Shown here: piece after piece, positions 36,451-43,411 of the stretch
How positions within the stretch are numbered: the first letter of the stretch is position 1
Layout of the letters: each line of letters begins with the position of its first letter
DNA from: Micromonospora rhizosphaerae
GTDB lineage: Bacteria > Actinomycetota > Actinomycetes > Mycobacteriales > Micromonosporaceae
DNA: 64,000 nt
NCBI RefSeq assembly: GCF_900091465.1
Contig: NZ_FMHV01000002.1
Coordinates: forward strand, 6,944,001-7,008,000
Direction: 5' to 3'
Translations under genes and position numbers: made by a program
Notes under the pieces: generated by a model
The model's database searches: none
What the model was told of the DNA's origin: nothing
The model's input: only the letters and a program-made list of their open reading frames with translations

Positions 36451-36971
36451 CCCTGGCTTCCCAGGCACCGACGATCCGGCCGGCGCGTCCCGAGGACGTG
36501 CCGGCCGTCGTCGCGATGGTGCACGAGCTGGCCGAGTACGAACGGGCCGCCGAGCAGTGCCACCTGACCACCGAGCAGCTGAGCGCCGCCCTGTTCGGGC
36601 CGGACCCGGCGCTCTTCGGCCACGTCGCGGTGGACGCGGAGGACGAGCCGATCGGCTTCGCGCTCTGGTTCCTCAACTTCTCCACCTGGGAAGGCGTGCA
36701 CGGCATCTACCTGGAGGACCTGTACGTCCGCCCGGCCGCCCGGGGCAGCGGGGCGGGGCGGCTGTTGCTGGCCACCCTGGCCGCGATCTGCGTGCAACGG
36801 GGCTACCGGCGGCTGGAGTGGTGGATGATCAACTGGAACCCCGCGGCCGGCTTCTACGCGTCCATCGGGGCGGTTCCAATGCAGGAGTGGGTGCCGTACC
36901 GGCTCTCCGGGCCGGCACTGCACGGCCTGGCCGCGCAGGCGACGGCCGCACCCACGCACCCGACCGCCTGA
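36447..36971 (+). CDS. GNAT acetyltransferase, diamine/spermidine acetyltransferase-like
   Basis: 174 residues. The sequence FLNFSTWEGVHGIYLEDLYV followed by RPAARGSGAGRLLLATLA strongly resembles the SAT1-type diamine acetyltransferase core, including the acetyl-CoA loop. NWNPAAGFYASIGAVPM is the C-terminal GNAT segment. The likely substrate is an amine or thialysine-type amino acid. GTG at 36447 overlaps the sodN stop (GTGA), so it is translated with superoxide dismutase. The functional reason for this coupling is unclear. Confidence 0.85.
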   Translation: MTLASQAPTIRPARPEDVPAVVAMVHELAEYERAAEQCHLTTEQLSAALFGPDPALFGHVAVDAEDEPIGFALWFLNFSTWEGVHGIYLEDLYVRPAARGSGAGRLLLATLAAICVQRGYRRLEWWMINWNPAAGFYASIGAVPMQEWVPYRLSGPALHGLAAQATAAPTHPTA

Positions 36972-37003
36972 CCCGGTAGAGTCCCGCACCGGGGGGATGA
37001 GGC

Positions 37004-37411
37004 GTGACTCCATTGACCGGCCAGCCGACGATCGACGAGGACGTCGTGCACCTCACCGTGCCCGCCGACGGCGGCTACCTCGGCGTGCTCCGCACCGCCA
37101 CGGCCGGCCTCGCGGCCCGGCTACAGTTCGCCCTCGACGAGATCGAGGACCTGCGCATCGCCGTTGACGAGGCGTGCGCCATGCTGCTCGCCATCGCCAC
37201 CCGCAACGCCGAGCTGGAGTGCCGGTTCGCGGTGACCGACGACGCACTGACCGTCGAGGTGACCGTGCCGACCGTCCGGGGCGCGACGCTCCCCTCGGAG
37301 TCGTCCTTCGCCTGGAAGGTGCTCACCGCGCTGACCACGGGCGCCTCCGCGAAGGCCGCCGACGGCCGGGCCACCATCTCGCTGCTCACCCGCCGCGCCC
37401 CGGGCTACTGA
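37004..37411 (+). CDS. RsbW-like anti-sigma regulatory ATPase
   Basis: 135 residues of the HATPase/RsbW fold. IEDLRIAVDEACAMLLAIA is the N-box region, in which the usual Asn after EAC is replaced, as in some actinobacterial anti-SigF proteins. ESSFAWKVLTALTTGAS near the end is the last conserved block. Such proteins hold a stress or sporulation sigma factor inactive. Normally a SigF/SigB-type gene follows; here the next gene is unrelated and on the other strand, so its partner lies elsewhere. GTG 37004 follows GGGGGGATGAGG. Confidence 0.8.
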   Translation: MTPLTGQPTIDEDVVHLTVPADGGYLGVLRTATAGLAARLQFALDEIEDLRIAVDEACAMLLAIATRNAELECRFAVTDDALTVEVTVPTVRGATLPSESSFAWKVLTALTTGASAKAADGRATISLLTRRAPGY

Positions 37412-37420
37412 CCAACGCCG

Positions 37421-37441
37421 CCGCGGGCTACTGACCCGCGG
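37421..37441 (+). terminator. Hairpin after the RsbW-like gene, built on a duplicated stop region
   Basis: CCGCGGG/CCCGCGG stem with loop CTACTGA. The 13-bp string CGGGCTACTGACC occurs at 37401-37413 (holding the real stop) and again at 37424-37436. Confidence 0.45.
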
Positions 37442-37505
37442 CTTCAGGCGGATGATCGGCCCAGGCCGCGCAGTCGGGCAGCGCGTGCCGCGACGGGCCG
37501 GCAGG

Positions 37506-37895
37506 TCATTCGAAGCCGAGCGCCCGGGTGGTCGGCGGGCTGACCAGCAACCCGGCCACGCCGAGGCCGAGGGCCATCAGCGGCAGCCCGAGCCAGCCCA
37601 TTCCGCCCTGGATCATGTACCAGCCGATCGGCAGCAGCATCAGCTGGAGCACGATGGCCGGGGCGCGGGCGCCCGCCTTCCGGCGCGCCAAGGCGCCGCC
37701 GAGGGCCCAGAGCGCCGCCGCCCCCGCGACCGCGAACGCCGTCACCAGCAGCGCCGACGTGAGGTGGGTCGTGGCGGCGGTGAGATCGGACCAGATCAGC
37801 CACACCGCGACCAGGCCGAGGGCGACCGCCTCGGCGCGCAGCAGGCGTACCGCCCAGCGGAGCGTGACGGGGATCGGGTCGGAGTCAATGGCCAC
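37506..37895 (-). CDS. Small integral membrane protein (Rv3217c-like)
   Basis: 129 residues with four hydrophobic helices at about 15-35, 42-65, 80-97 and 103-120. There is no recognised catalytic motif. GTG at 37895 follows TATCGT by 7 nt, so it is probably leaderless. The position, divergent from a lipid kinase gene and close to whiB1, parallels Rv3217c in M. tuberculosis as I recall that region. Function is unknown. Confidence 0.72.
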   Translation of the reverse strand: MAIDSDPIPVTLRWAVRLLRAEAVALGLVAVWLIWSDLTAATTHLTSALLVTAFAVAGAAALWALGGALARRKAGARAPAIVLQLMLLPIGWYMIQGGMGWLGLPLMALGLGVAGLLVSPPTTRALGFE

Positions 37896-37902
37896 GCGCG
37901 AC

Positions 37903-37908
37903 ACGATA
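37903..37908 (-). promoter_or_regulatory. -10 box TATCGT, leaderless small membrane protein
   Basis: TATCGT on the minus strand ends 7 nt before the GTG at 37895. It is back-to-back with the kinase promoter. Confidence 0.6.
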
Positions 37909-37925
37909 CCCGTGGGTAGTCGCGG

Positions 37926-37931
37926 TACAGT
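37926..37931 (+). promoter_or_regulatory. -10 box TACAGT, leaderless lipid kinase
   Basis: TACAGT ends 7 nt before the ATG at 37939, with no ribosome site. Confidence 0.6.
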
Positions 37932-37938
37932 GCCGCCC

Positions 37939-38889
37939 ATGCGGGCCGTCCTGGTGGTCAACCCGAAGGCCACCACCACCAGCGAACGCAGCCGGGACGT
38001 CCTTGTCCGGGCGCTGCGCAGCGAAGTCGACCTGTCGGTGCGGTACACCCGCCGACGGGGCCACGCCGTGGACCTGGCGCGGGAGGCGGCCGAGGAGGGG
38101 GTCGACCTGGTGGTCACCCTCGGTGGTGACGGCACGGTCAACGAGGTGGTGAACGGCCTGATGGCGGCCGAGCCACCGACCTTCCGGACCGGTGCCACCC
38201 CCGCGGACCGGCTGCCGGCGCTGGCCACCGTCCCGGGCGGCTCCACCAACGTCTTCGCCCGCGCGCTCGGGCTTCCCCGCGAGTGGCCGGACGGCACGAG
38301 CATGATCCTGGAGGGGCTGCGGCTCGGCCGGTCGCGGACGATCGGGCTCGGCCGCGCCGACGACCGCTACTTCACCTTCTGCGCCGGCTTCGGCATCGAC
38401 GCGGCGGTGATCCACCGGGTGGAGCGGGCGCGCAGGCGGGGCCGGGTCTCCACGCCCGGGCTCTACCTGCGGTCGACCGTGGGCCAGTACTTCCTTGCCT
38501 CCGACCGCCGGCACCCGGCGATCACACTGGAACGCCCCGGTGAGGCGGCCGAGGGCGAGCTGGCCACGGTCATCATCCAGAACACGGCGCCCTGGACCTA
38601 CCTCGGCGACTGGGAGATCAACCCGAACCCGGACGCGTCCTTCGACCTGGGGCTGGACGTGCTGGCAATGCGTCGACTGCGGGTGGCCAGCACGGCACGG
38701 ACGGTGACCCAGTTCTTCTCCCGAAACGCCGATCCCCATGGCCGTCAGGCGCTGCGGCTGCACGACGTGTCGGAGTTCACCGTGCTCTCGGCCCGTCCGC
38801 TGGCTTTCCAGCTGGACGGGGACTACCTCGGCGAGCGGGAGAAAGTTAGATTCACGTCCGTTCCGGCCGCACTGAGAGTAATCTGCTAG
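37939..38889 (+). CDS. Diacylglycerol/sphingosine-kinase-like lipid kinase
   Basis: 316 residues. The nucleotide loop TLGGDGTVNEVVNGL (GGDGT) and VPGGSTNVFARALG are the defining motifs of the DAGK catalytic domain. The C-terminal half has FCAGFGIDAAVI and QLDGDYLG. The enzyme phosphorylates a lipid such as diacylglycerol or phosphatidylinositol-type substrates at the membrane surface. It is leaderless, divergent from the small membrane protein and upstream of whiB1, as in the mycobacterial locus. Confidence 0.9.
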   Translation: MRAVLVVNPKATTTSERSRDVLVRALRSEVDLSVRYTRRRGHAVDLAREAAEEGVDLVVTLGGDGTVNEVVNGLMAAEPPTFRTGATPADRLPALATVPGGSTNVFARALGLPREWPDGTSMILEGLRLGRSRTIGLGRADDRYFTFCAGFGIDAAVIHRVERARRRGRVSTPGLYLRSTVGQYFLASDRRHPAITLERPGEAAEGELATVIIQNTAPWTYLGDWEINPNPDASFDLGLDVLAMRRLRVASTARTVTQFFSRNADPHGRQALRLHDVSEFTVLSARPLAFQLDGDYLGEREKVRFTSVPAALRVIC

Positions 38890-39072
38890 GTCTCGGGTAC
38901 TGCCGTCGGTTGACGCGAAGGACCACCGCAAGCGGTGGCCGCCACACCGACGGAAGGTGCCGGAAATGTCAGCAATGTCACGCGGACTGTACTATATTGA
39001 TCCTCGACTGTGGTACGCCGGGTAACCAGAGCGCTCTGAAACCCGGACAAAGGGGTGGTGAGGTCGCTCACT

Positions 39073-39091
39073 GCTCGGAGTTTTTCCGAGC
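39073..39091 (+). terminator. Short hairpin between the lipid kinase and whiB1 promoter
   Basis: GCTCGGA/TCCGAGC stem around a GTTTT loop. It lies just upstream of the TTGACA promoter and may end transcription from the kinase gene; there is no T-tail. Confidence 0.4.
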
Positions 39092-39098
39092 GGCGCCC

Positions 39099-39131
39099 TT
39101 GACATCGCGAGAGTTCGTGAAAGTATTCACA
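39099..39131 (+). promoter_or_regulatory. TTGACA promoter overlapped by a CRP-like site, upstream of whiB1
   Basis: TTGACA at 39099-39104 is followed 16 nt later by AAGTAT (39121-39126). CGTGA-AAGTAT-TCACA at 39116-39131 fits the CRP-type pattern GTGA-N6-TCAC and covers the -10. I recall that whiB1 of M. tuberculosis is controlled by CRP (Rv3676). Confidence 0.6.
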
Positions 39132-39330
39132 AGCGAACTCGTGTTACCGGGACATTGCCTGGATATGCTCGGCAGGTTGAGCTGTTCCAGCAGGTCCGAG
39201 GGGCCGTAAGCCTGCTCACGCAGTGCCGAATTGATGGATGCTGACCGTCACCAATCGGCATTGCGGATGCATATACAAAACGCAATGAAGTAAAAGCTGC
39301 CACCCATCCAGAACGAGGAGTGTTGCCGCC

Positions 39331-39588
39331 ATGGACTGGCGCCACCGTGCTGTCTGCCGCGACGAGGACCCGGAGCTGTTCTTCCCGATCGGGACGTCCG
39401 GTCCGGCTCTGCTGCAGGTCGAGCAGGCCAAGGCCGTGTGCCGGCGGTGCCCCGTGACCGACCAGTGCCTGCAGTGGGCGCTCGAGTCGGGTCAGGACGC
39501 CGGCGTCTGGGGCGGGATGAGCGAGGAGGAGCGCCGCGCGGTCAAGCGCCGCGGCGGTCTCCGGGTGCTGCGCGCTCACTCCGCCTGA
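39331..39588 (+). CDS. whiB1: WhiB1-type iron-sulfur regulator
   Basis: 85 residues. The four cluster cysteines are at 9, 37, 40 and 46, the spacing of WhiB1. The turn GVWGGMSEEERR is followed by the basic tail RRAVKRRGG. The N-terminus MDWRHRAVCRDEDPELFFP is nearly identical to the WhiB1/WblE group as I remember it. WhiB1 binds a [4Fe-4S] cluster and nitric oxide and interacts with the principal sigma factor; it is essential in mycobacteria. GAGGAG lies 10 nt before the ATG. A long low-GC upstream region with a CRP-like site precedes it. Confidence 0.93.
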   Translation: MDWRHRAVCRDEDPELFFPIGTSGPALLQVEQAKAVCRRCPVTDQCLQWALESGQDAGVWGGMSEEERRAVKRRGGLRVLRAHSA

Positions 39589-40394
39589 TCCAACCGCACA
39601 GCTGCACGCCCCGGCCGAGCCATCCGCCGGGGCGTCTTGCTGTCCACCGCCAGGGCGGCGCGGCGGAGGACCAGGTCGGCGAGTTCGGGGGCGTCGGTGA
39701 GCGGGCCGGCCACGGCCACCGCGCCGGCAGCCCGGGCCGCCGCCACGACCGCGTCATGGAAGCGGCCGGGCGCCAGGAAGTAGGCGGCCACCGCCACCCG
39801 CCGGGCGCCGGCCGCGCGCAGCCGGGTCACCGCCGCACCGGTGGACGGGGGCGCCGCCGAGGCGTACGACACCCGGCAGGGCACCCCGAGCTCCCCGCCC
39901 AGGGCCGCGGCCACCCGGCCCACCGAGCCGCGGGCGTGCGGATCGCGGGTGCCCGCCGCCGCCAGCACCAGCGCGTCGAACCGGCCCGGGTCCGCCTCGG
40001 CCAGCCGGCGGCGCAGGGCGGCCAGCAGCGCGGCGTCCACCGCAGCGTCCGCCGGGCCGAGCACGTCGGTGACCCGGACGTCCATCGCCGGACCGGGCTC
40101 CCGGGCCGCGGCGACCGCCGCCGGGATGTCCACCCGCCGGTGGTACGCGGCGGTGAGCAGCAACGGCACCAGCACGGCCTGCGGCCGACCCGCCTCGGCG
40201 AGGCCCCGCAGCACCGCGGTCGGCCCCGGCTCGGTGTGGTCCAGCCAGCTCGGCAGCACCGTCGTGCCGGGACGGGCGGCCGCCACGGCCCGGGCCAGCG
40301 CCCGGGTCGCCTCGGCCGCCCGTGGATCACGGCTGCCGTGGGCGACCAGCACCACCGGGTCGGCAGCGGGGGCGGTCAGACGTGCAGGCCGCAC
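39576..40394 (-). CDS. Sirohydrochlorin chelatase-like protein (CbiX family)
   Basis: 272 residues with two tandem CbiX-like domains. The first has VLVAHGSRDP and TAAYHRRVDI with both expected histidines. The second keeps the shape (LAAAGTRDPHARGSV, AYFLAPGRFHD) but has Ala-Gly in place of the first His. It should insert iron into sirohydrochlorin to make siroheme, the cofactor of the sulfite reductase in the same operon. GTG 40394 overlaps the 3' end of cysH by 19 bp. The 3' end overlaps the end of whiB1 by 13 bp on the opposite strand. Confidence 0.88.
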   Translation of the reverse strand: MRPARLTAPAADPVVLVAHGSRDPRAAEATRALARAVAAARPGTTVLPSWLDHTEPGPTAVLRGLAEAGRPQAVLVPLLLTAAYHRRVDIPAAVAAAREPGPAMDVRVTDVLGPADAAVDAALLAALRRRLAEADPGRFDALVLAAAGTRDPHARGSVGRVAAALGGELGVPCRVSYASAAPPSTGAAVTRLRAAGARRVAVAAYFLAPGRFHDAVVAAARAAGAVAVAGPLTDAPELADLVLRRAALAVDSKTPRRMARPGRAAVRLDQAE

Positions 40395-41137
40395 TCGGTC
40401 TTCTCGAACATGGCCCACCGGCCCGCCCGCGGGTCCTCCCCCGCCTTCGTGCGGCGGGTGCAGGGCCAGCAGCCGATCGAGCCGTAGCCGCGGCTGAACA
40501 GCTCGTTGACCGGGATGTCGTACCGGGAGATGTAGGCGTCCACGTCCCGCTGGCTCCAGGCCGCGATCGGGTTGACCTTGACCTTGCCGCGCCGGGCGTC
40601 GAAGGCCACCACCGGCGTGTTGGCCCGGGTCGGCGACTCGTCCCGGCGCAGCCCGGCGGCCCAGGCGTCGTACCCGGTGAGAGCCCGCTCCAGCGGCTCC
40701 ACCTTGCGCAGTTGGCAGCAGTCGTCCGGGGACTTGTTGAACAGCCGCGGGCCGTACTGGCCGTCCTGCTGCCCGACCGTCATCCGGGGACGGATCGAGC
40801 GCACGTTCACGGGAAGCCGCCGGGCCACCTCGTCGCGGACCCGCAACGTCTCCGGGAAGTGCAGGCCGGTGTCCAGGAAGATCACATCGACGCCGGGCGC
40901 GACCCGGGAGACCAGGTGCGCCAGCACCGCGTCCGCCATCGAGCTGGTCACGCAGAACCGGTCACCGAAGGTGTCGGCCGCCCAACGGGCGATCTCCAGC
41001 GCCGGGGCGCCCTCCAGCTCCCGGCCGGCCGCCTCGGCCAGCGCGCGCAGCTCCTCGGGGTCGCGCCGCGCCGGGTCGACCGGCGTCGGGCCACCGATCC
41101 CGACCAGGCCCAGGTTGGCCGCGGAGCCCAGAGTCAT
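40376..41137 (-). CDS. cysH: Adenylyl-sulfate reductase (assimilatory)
   Basis: 253 residues. DDCCQLRKVEPL and IGCWPCTRR provide the paired cysteines for a [4Fe-4S] cluster, marking an APS rather than PAPS reductase. ECGLH at the C-terminus has the catalytic cysteine, and VTSSMADAVLAHL is the nucleotide loop. It reduces activated sulfate to sulfite. ATG 41137 is chosen. A GTG at 41194 overlapping the previous stop would add 19 residues translated from a 56-bp repeat element, with no family counterpart, so it is less likely. No strong ribosome site precedes the ATG. Confidence 0.92.
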   Translation of the reverse strand: MTLGSAANLGLVGIGGPTPVDPARRDPEELRALAEAAGRELEGAPALEIARWAADTFGDRFCVTSSMADAVLAHLVSRVAPGVDVIFLDTGLHFPETLRVRDEVARRLPVNVRSIRPRMTVGQQDGQYGPRLFNKSPDDCCQLRKVEPLERALTGYDAWAAGLRRDESPTRANTPVVAFDARRGKVKVNPIAAWSQRDVDAYISRYDIPVNELFSRGYGSIGCWPCTRRTKAGEDPRAGRWAMFEKTECGLHV

Positions 41138-41142
41138 CTGTG

Positions 41143-41198
41143 CTGGCTTTTCGTTCGCGACTGCGGGGCTCGCAAGCTCACTCCTCGCGCTCACCGGG
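41143..41198 (-). repeat. 56-bp REP-like repeat, copy in the sulfur operon
   Basis: On the minus strand it matches the tandem units at 59.2 kb at 52 of 56 positions. It fills the gap between the small CxxC gene and cysH, and that gene's TGA stop lies at its sixth to eighth bases. Confidence 0.9.
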
Positions 41199-41349
41199 CC
41201 ATCACCTTGCTGAGCAGGCCGGTGAACTTCACCGTGAAGACCCGGGCGCAGGCGTGGCACTCCCAGGCGCCGTGCCCGGCCTCGCTCGGCCGCAGGTCCT
41301 CCTCGCCGCAGTACGGGCAGTAGAGAGGTGCGGAACGTGTCTCACTCAA
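41191..41349 (-). CDS. Small CxxC zinc-ribbon-like protein of the sulfite-reduction operon
   Basis: 52 residues. It begins at a TTG overlapping the sulfite reductase stop (TTGA), with GAGGAGGA 6 nt upstream. Two cysteine pairs, LYCPYCGEEDL and ECHACARVF, should bind zinc or iron-sulfur; the tail TVKFTGLLSKVMAR is basic. I recall a similar small hypothetical gene between nirA and cysH homologues in Streptomyces. The role is unknown; electron transfer or assembly of the reductase is a guess. Confidence 0.8.
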   Translation of the reverse strand: MSETRSAPLYCPYCGEEDLRPSEAGHGAWECHACARVFTVKFTGLLSKVMAR

Positions 41350-43055
41350 CGCAATTCCTCCTCGTCGACCCTGATCACCCAGTTGGCGAACGTCTCGCCC
41401 TCGGTCCGGCCGGCCAGGTAGCGGCGGGCCAGCCGTTCCACGTACTCCGGAAGCTCCTCGGCGGTGGTCTTCAGGCCGCGCAGCTTGCGGCCGAAGCCGG
41501 CGGTCTGCCCCTGCGCCATGCCGAGGCCGCCGCCGAGGTGCACCTGAAAGCCCTCCACCTGCCGGCCGTCCGGGCCGACCACGAGCTGGCCCTTGAGGCC
41601 GATGTCGGCGACCTGGGTCCGCGCGCAGGCGTTCGGGCAGCCGTTGAGGTGGATGGAGATGTCGGCGTCGAAGTCGCGCAGCCGCTCCTCCAGCCGGGCC
41701 ACCAGCTCCTCGCCGCGCCGCTTGGTCTCGACGATGGCGAGCTTGCAGTACTCGATGCCGGTGCAGGCCATGGTGCCGCGCCGCCAGGCCGACGGCCGGG
41801 CCTCCAGGCCGACCCCGCGCAGCGCTTCGACCAGCGACTCCGTCCGCTCCGGCGCCACGTCGAGCACCAGCAGCTTCTGGTACGGGGTGAGCCGGACCCG
41901 GTCGCTGCCGTGCGCCTCGACCAGGTCGGCGAGCCGGGCCAGCTGCGGGCCGGAGACCCGACCCACCACCGGGGCGGCCCCCACGTAGTTGCGCCCGTCG
42001 CGCTGCGGGTGCACCCCGATGTGGTCCATCGGCTTCGCGGGCAGCTCCGGGGCCGGGCCGTCGAGCAGCGTCCGGCCCAGGTACTCCTTCTCCAGTACCT
42101 CGCGGAACTTCCCCACGCCCCAGTCCGCGACCAGGAACTTCAGCCGGGCGCGGTTGCGCAGCCGGCGGTAGCCGTAGTCGCGGAAGATGCCGACCACGCC
42201 GGCCCAGACGTCCGGCACCTCGCCCAGCGGCACCCAGACGCCGAGCCGCTGGGCCAGCATCGGGTTGGTGGAGAGGCCGCCGCCGACCCAGAGGTCGAAG
42301 CCGGGGCCGTGCTCCGGGTGGTCCACCCCGAGGAAGGCGATGTCGTTCGCCTCGTACGGGGTGTCCACGAGCCAGGAGATCGAGGACTTGAACTTGCGCG
42401 GCAGGTTGGAGAACTGCTTGTCGCCGATGTACCGGCGGACGATCTCGTCGATCGCCGGCGTCGGGTCGACCAGCTCGGCCTCGGCCACCCCGGCGACCGG
42501 GCTGCCCAGCACGATGCGCGGGCAGTCACCGCAGGCCTCGGTGGTCTGCAGGCCGACCGCCTCCAGCCGGCGCCAGATCTCCGGCACGTCCTCGACCCGG
42601 ATCCAGTGGAACTGGATGTTCTGCCGGTCGGTGATGTCGGCGGTGTCCCGGGCGAACTCCCGGGAGATATCGGCGATCACCCGGAGCTGGGCCAGGTTGA
42701 GCTGACCGCCGTCGACCCGGACCCGGAGCATGAAGAACTCGTCCTCCAGCTCGTGCGGCTCCAGCACGGCGGTGCGCCCGCCGTCGATGCCGGCCTTGCG
42801 CTGGGTGTAGAGCCCCCACCAGCGGAACCGGCCGCGCAGGTCCTGCGGATCGATCGAGGCGAAGCCCCGGTGGGCGTAGATGTTCTCGATCCGGGCCCGG
42901 ACGTTCAGCGGGTCGTCGTCCTTCTTGATCCGCTCGTTGGCGTTGAGCGGCTCGCGGTGACCGAGCGCCCACTGCCCCTCACCGCGCGGGCGGCGGGCCG
43001 CCCGCGCGGCGGGCGCCGGGGTCTCGGGCCGGGTCGGGGTGCTGCTGACCGCCAT
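41346..43055 (-). CDS. Ferredoxin-dependent sulfite reductase
   Basis: 569 residues, two-domain siroheme reductase (NirA/Sir family). The cluster cysteines are in MACTGIEYCKLA and LNGCPNACAR. Siroheme-region blocks include ITDRQNIQFHWIR and EACGDCPRIVLG. It reduces sulfite to sulfide with ferredoxin electrons; nitrite is the alternative substrate, but the cysH context makes sulfite the choice. GGAGGA lies 8 nt before the ATG. It is the first large gene of the operon, 131 bp past a short leader peptide. An opposite-strand open frame of similar length is a shadow. Confidence 0.93.
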   Translation of the reverse strand: MAVSSTPTRPETPAPAARAARRPRGEGQWALGHREPLNANERIKKDDDPLNVRARIENIYAHRGFASIDPQDLRGRFRWWGLYTQRKAGIDGGRTAVLEPHELEDEFFMLRVRVDGGQLNLAQLRVIADISREFARDTADITDRQNIQFHWIRVEDVPEIWRRLEAVGLQTTEACGDCPRIVLGSPVAGVAEAELVDPTPAIDEIVRRYIGDKQFSNLPRKFKSSISWLVDTPYEANDIAFLGVDHPEHGPGFDLWVGGGLSTNPMLAQRLGVWVPLGEVPDVWAGVVGIFRDYGYRRLRNRARLKFLVADWGVGKFREVLEKEYLGRTLLDGPAPELPAKPMDHIGVHPQRDGRNYVGAAPVVGRVSGPQLARLADLVEAHGSDRVRLTPYQKLLVLDVAPERTESLVEALRGVGLEARPSAWRRGTMACTGIEYCKLAIVETKRRGEELVARLEERLRDFDADISIHLNGCPNACARTQVADIGLKGQLVVGPDGRQVEGFQVHLGGGLGMAQGQTAGFGRKLRGLKTTAEELPEYVERLARRYLAGRTEGETFANWVIRVDEEELR

Positions 43056-43186
43056 CGCGGCGTCCTCCGTTGTCTGCGGTGCCCGGGTGCGCGGACGCGG
43101 CGGCCGGCCCTAGGAAGGGCCGTGGACGGCGATGTCTTTCAACGGCCGGCGCGGGAGCGCGCCCGAGACGGAAAGGTCGGGCGTCG

Positions 43187-43273
43187 TCAGTGGGCCGGAC
43201 AGATCGCGCTGCGCACGCGGCCGTAATCGACGTGGCGACGGGCCACGAAGCGGCGGACGACAGCGGCGGTCAT
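43187..43273 (-). CDS. Sulfur-operon leader peptide
   Basis: 28 residues, ATG to TGA, with the core RRHVDYGRVRSAICPAH. Very short actinobacterial peptides with HVD-x-x-RV-x-S-A-x-C are annotated as putative leader peptides upstream of sulfur-assimilation genes. The cysteine codon near the end (UGU) could sense Cys-tRNA supply. The stop is followed by GC-rich inverted repeats (for instance CGGCCC/GGGCCG near 43100) and then the sulfite reductase gene, fitting attenuation or ribosome-mediated control. Confidence 0.7.
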   Translation of the reverse strand: MTAAVVRRFVARRHVDYGRVRSAICPAH

Positions 43274-43411
43274 GGACCCATGCTTCCACACCCCCGAGGA
43301 CCCGGCCAATGACCGCGTGTGCCATCCCACATCACGGACCAGCACCCTGCGATCCCGGCCCGCCGTCCAGGTCCGGCAGCGGCGCGTGGCGCGGTGTGGC
43401 AGGCTCGGCGC

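Larger units (their letters stand above)
38890..39330 (+). other. 441-bp intergenic regulatory region upstream of whiB1
   Basis: It contains no credible gene; an open frame at 38910-39209 has atypical composition and no ribosome site. It is clearly less GC-rich than the rest of the window. Visible elements are a TACTAT box at 38990, a direct repeat AATGTCA (38965 and 38974), a 7-bp hairpin at 39073-39091 with a T-rich loop, a perfect TTGACA at 39099 and a CRP-like palindrome at 39116. A long untranslated leader (about 190 nt from the TTGACA promoter to the ATG) is implied. Confidence 0.6.

Noticed and set aside
38910..39209. 99-codon frame upstream of whiB1
   Set aside because: No ribosome site, mixed composition without domain features, and it overlaps the promoter and CRP-like site. 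A regulatory region is more likely.
41138..41194. Extended cysH N-terminus starting at GTG 41194
   Set aside because: The extra residues are translated repeat sequence with no counterpart in the enzyme family, although the GTGA overlap makes translation possible.
41328..43226. 632-codon frame antisense to the sulfite reductase
   Set aside because: No recognisable domain, and it spans several real genes. It is a codon-bias shadow.
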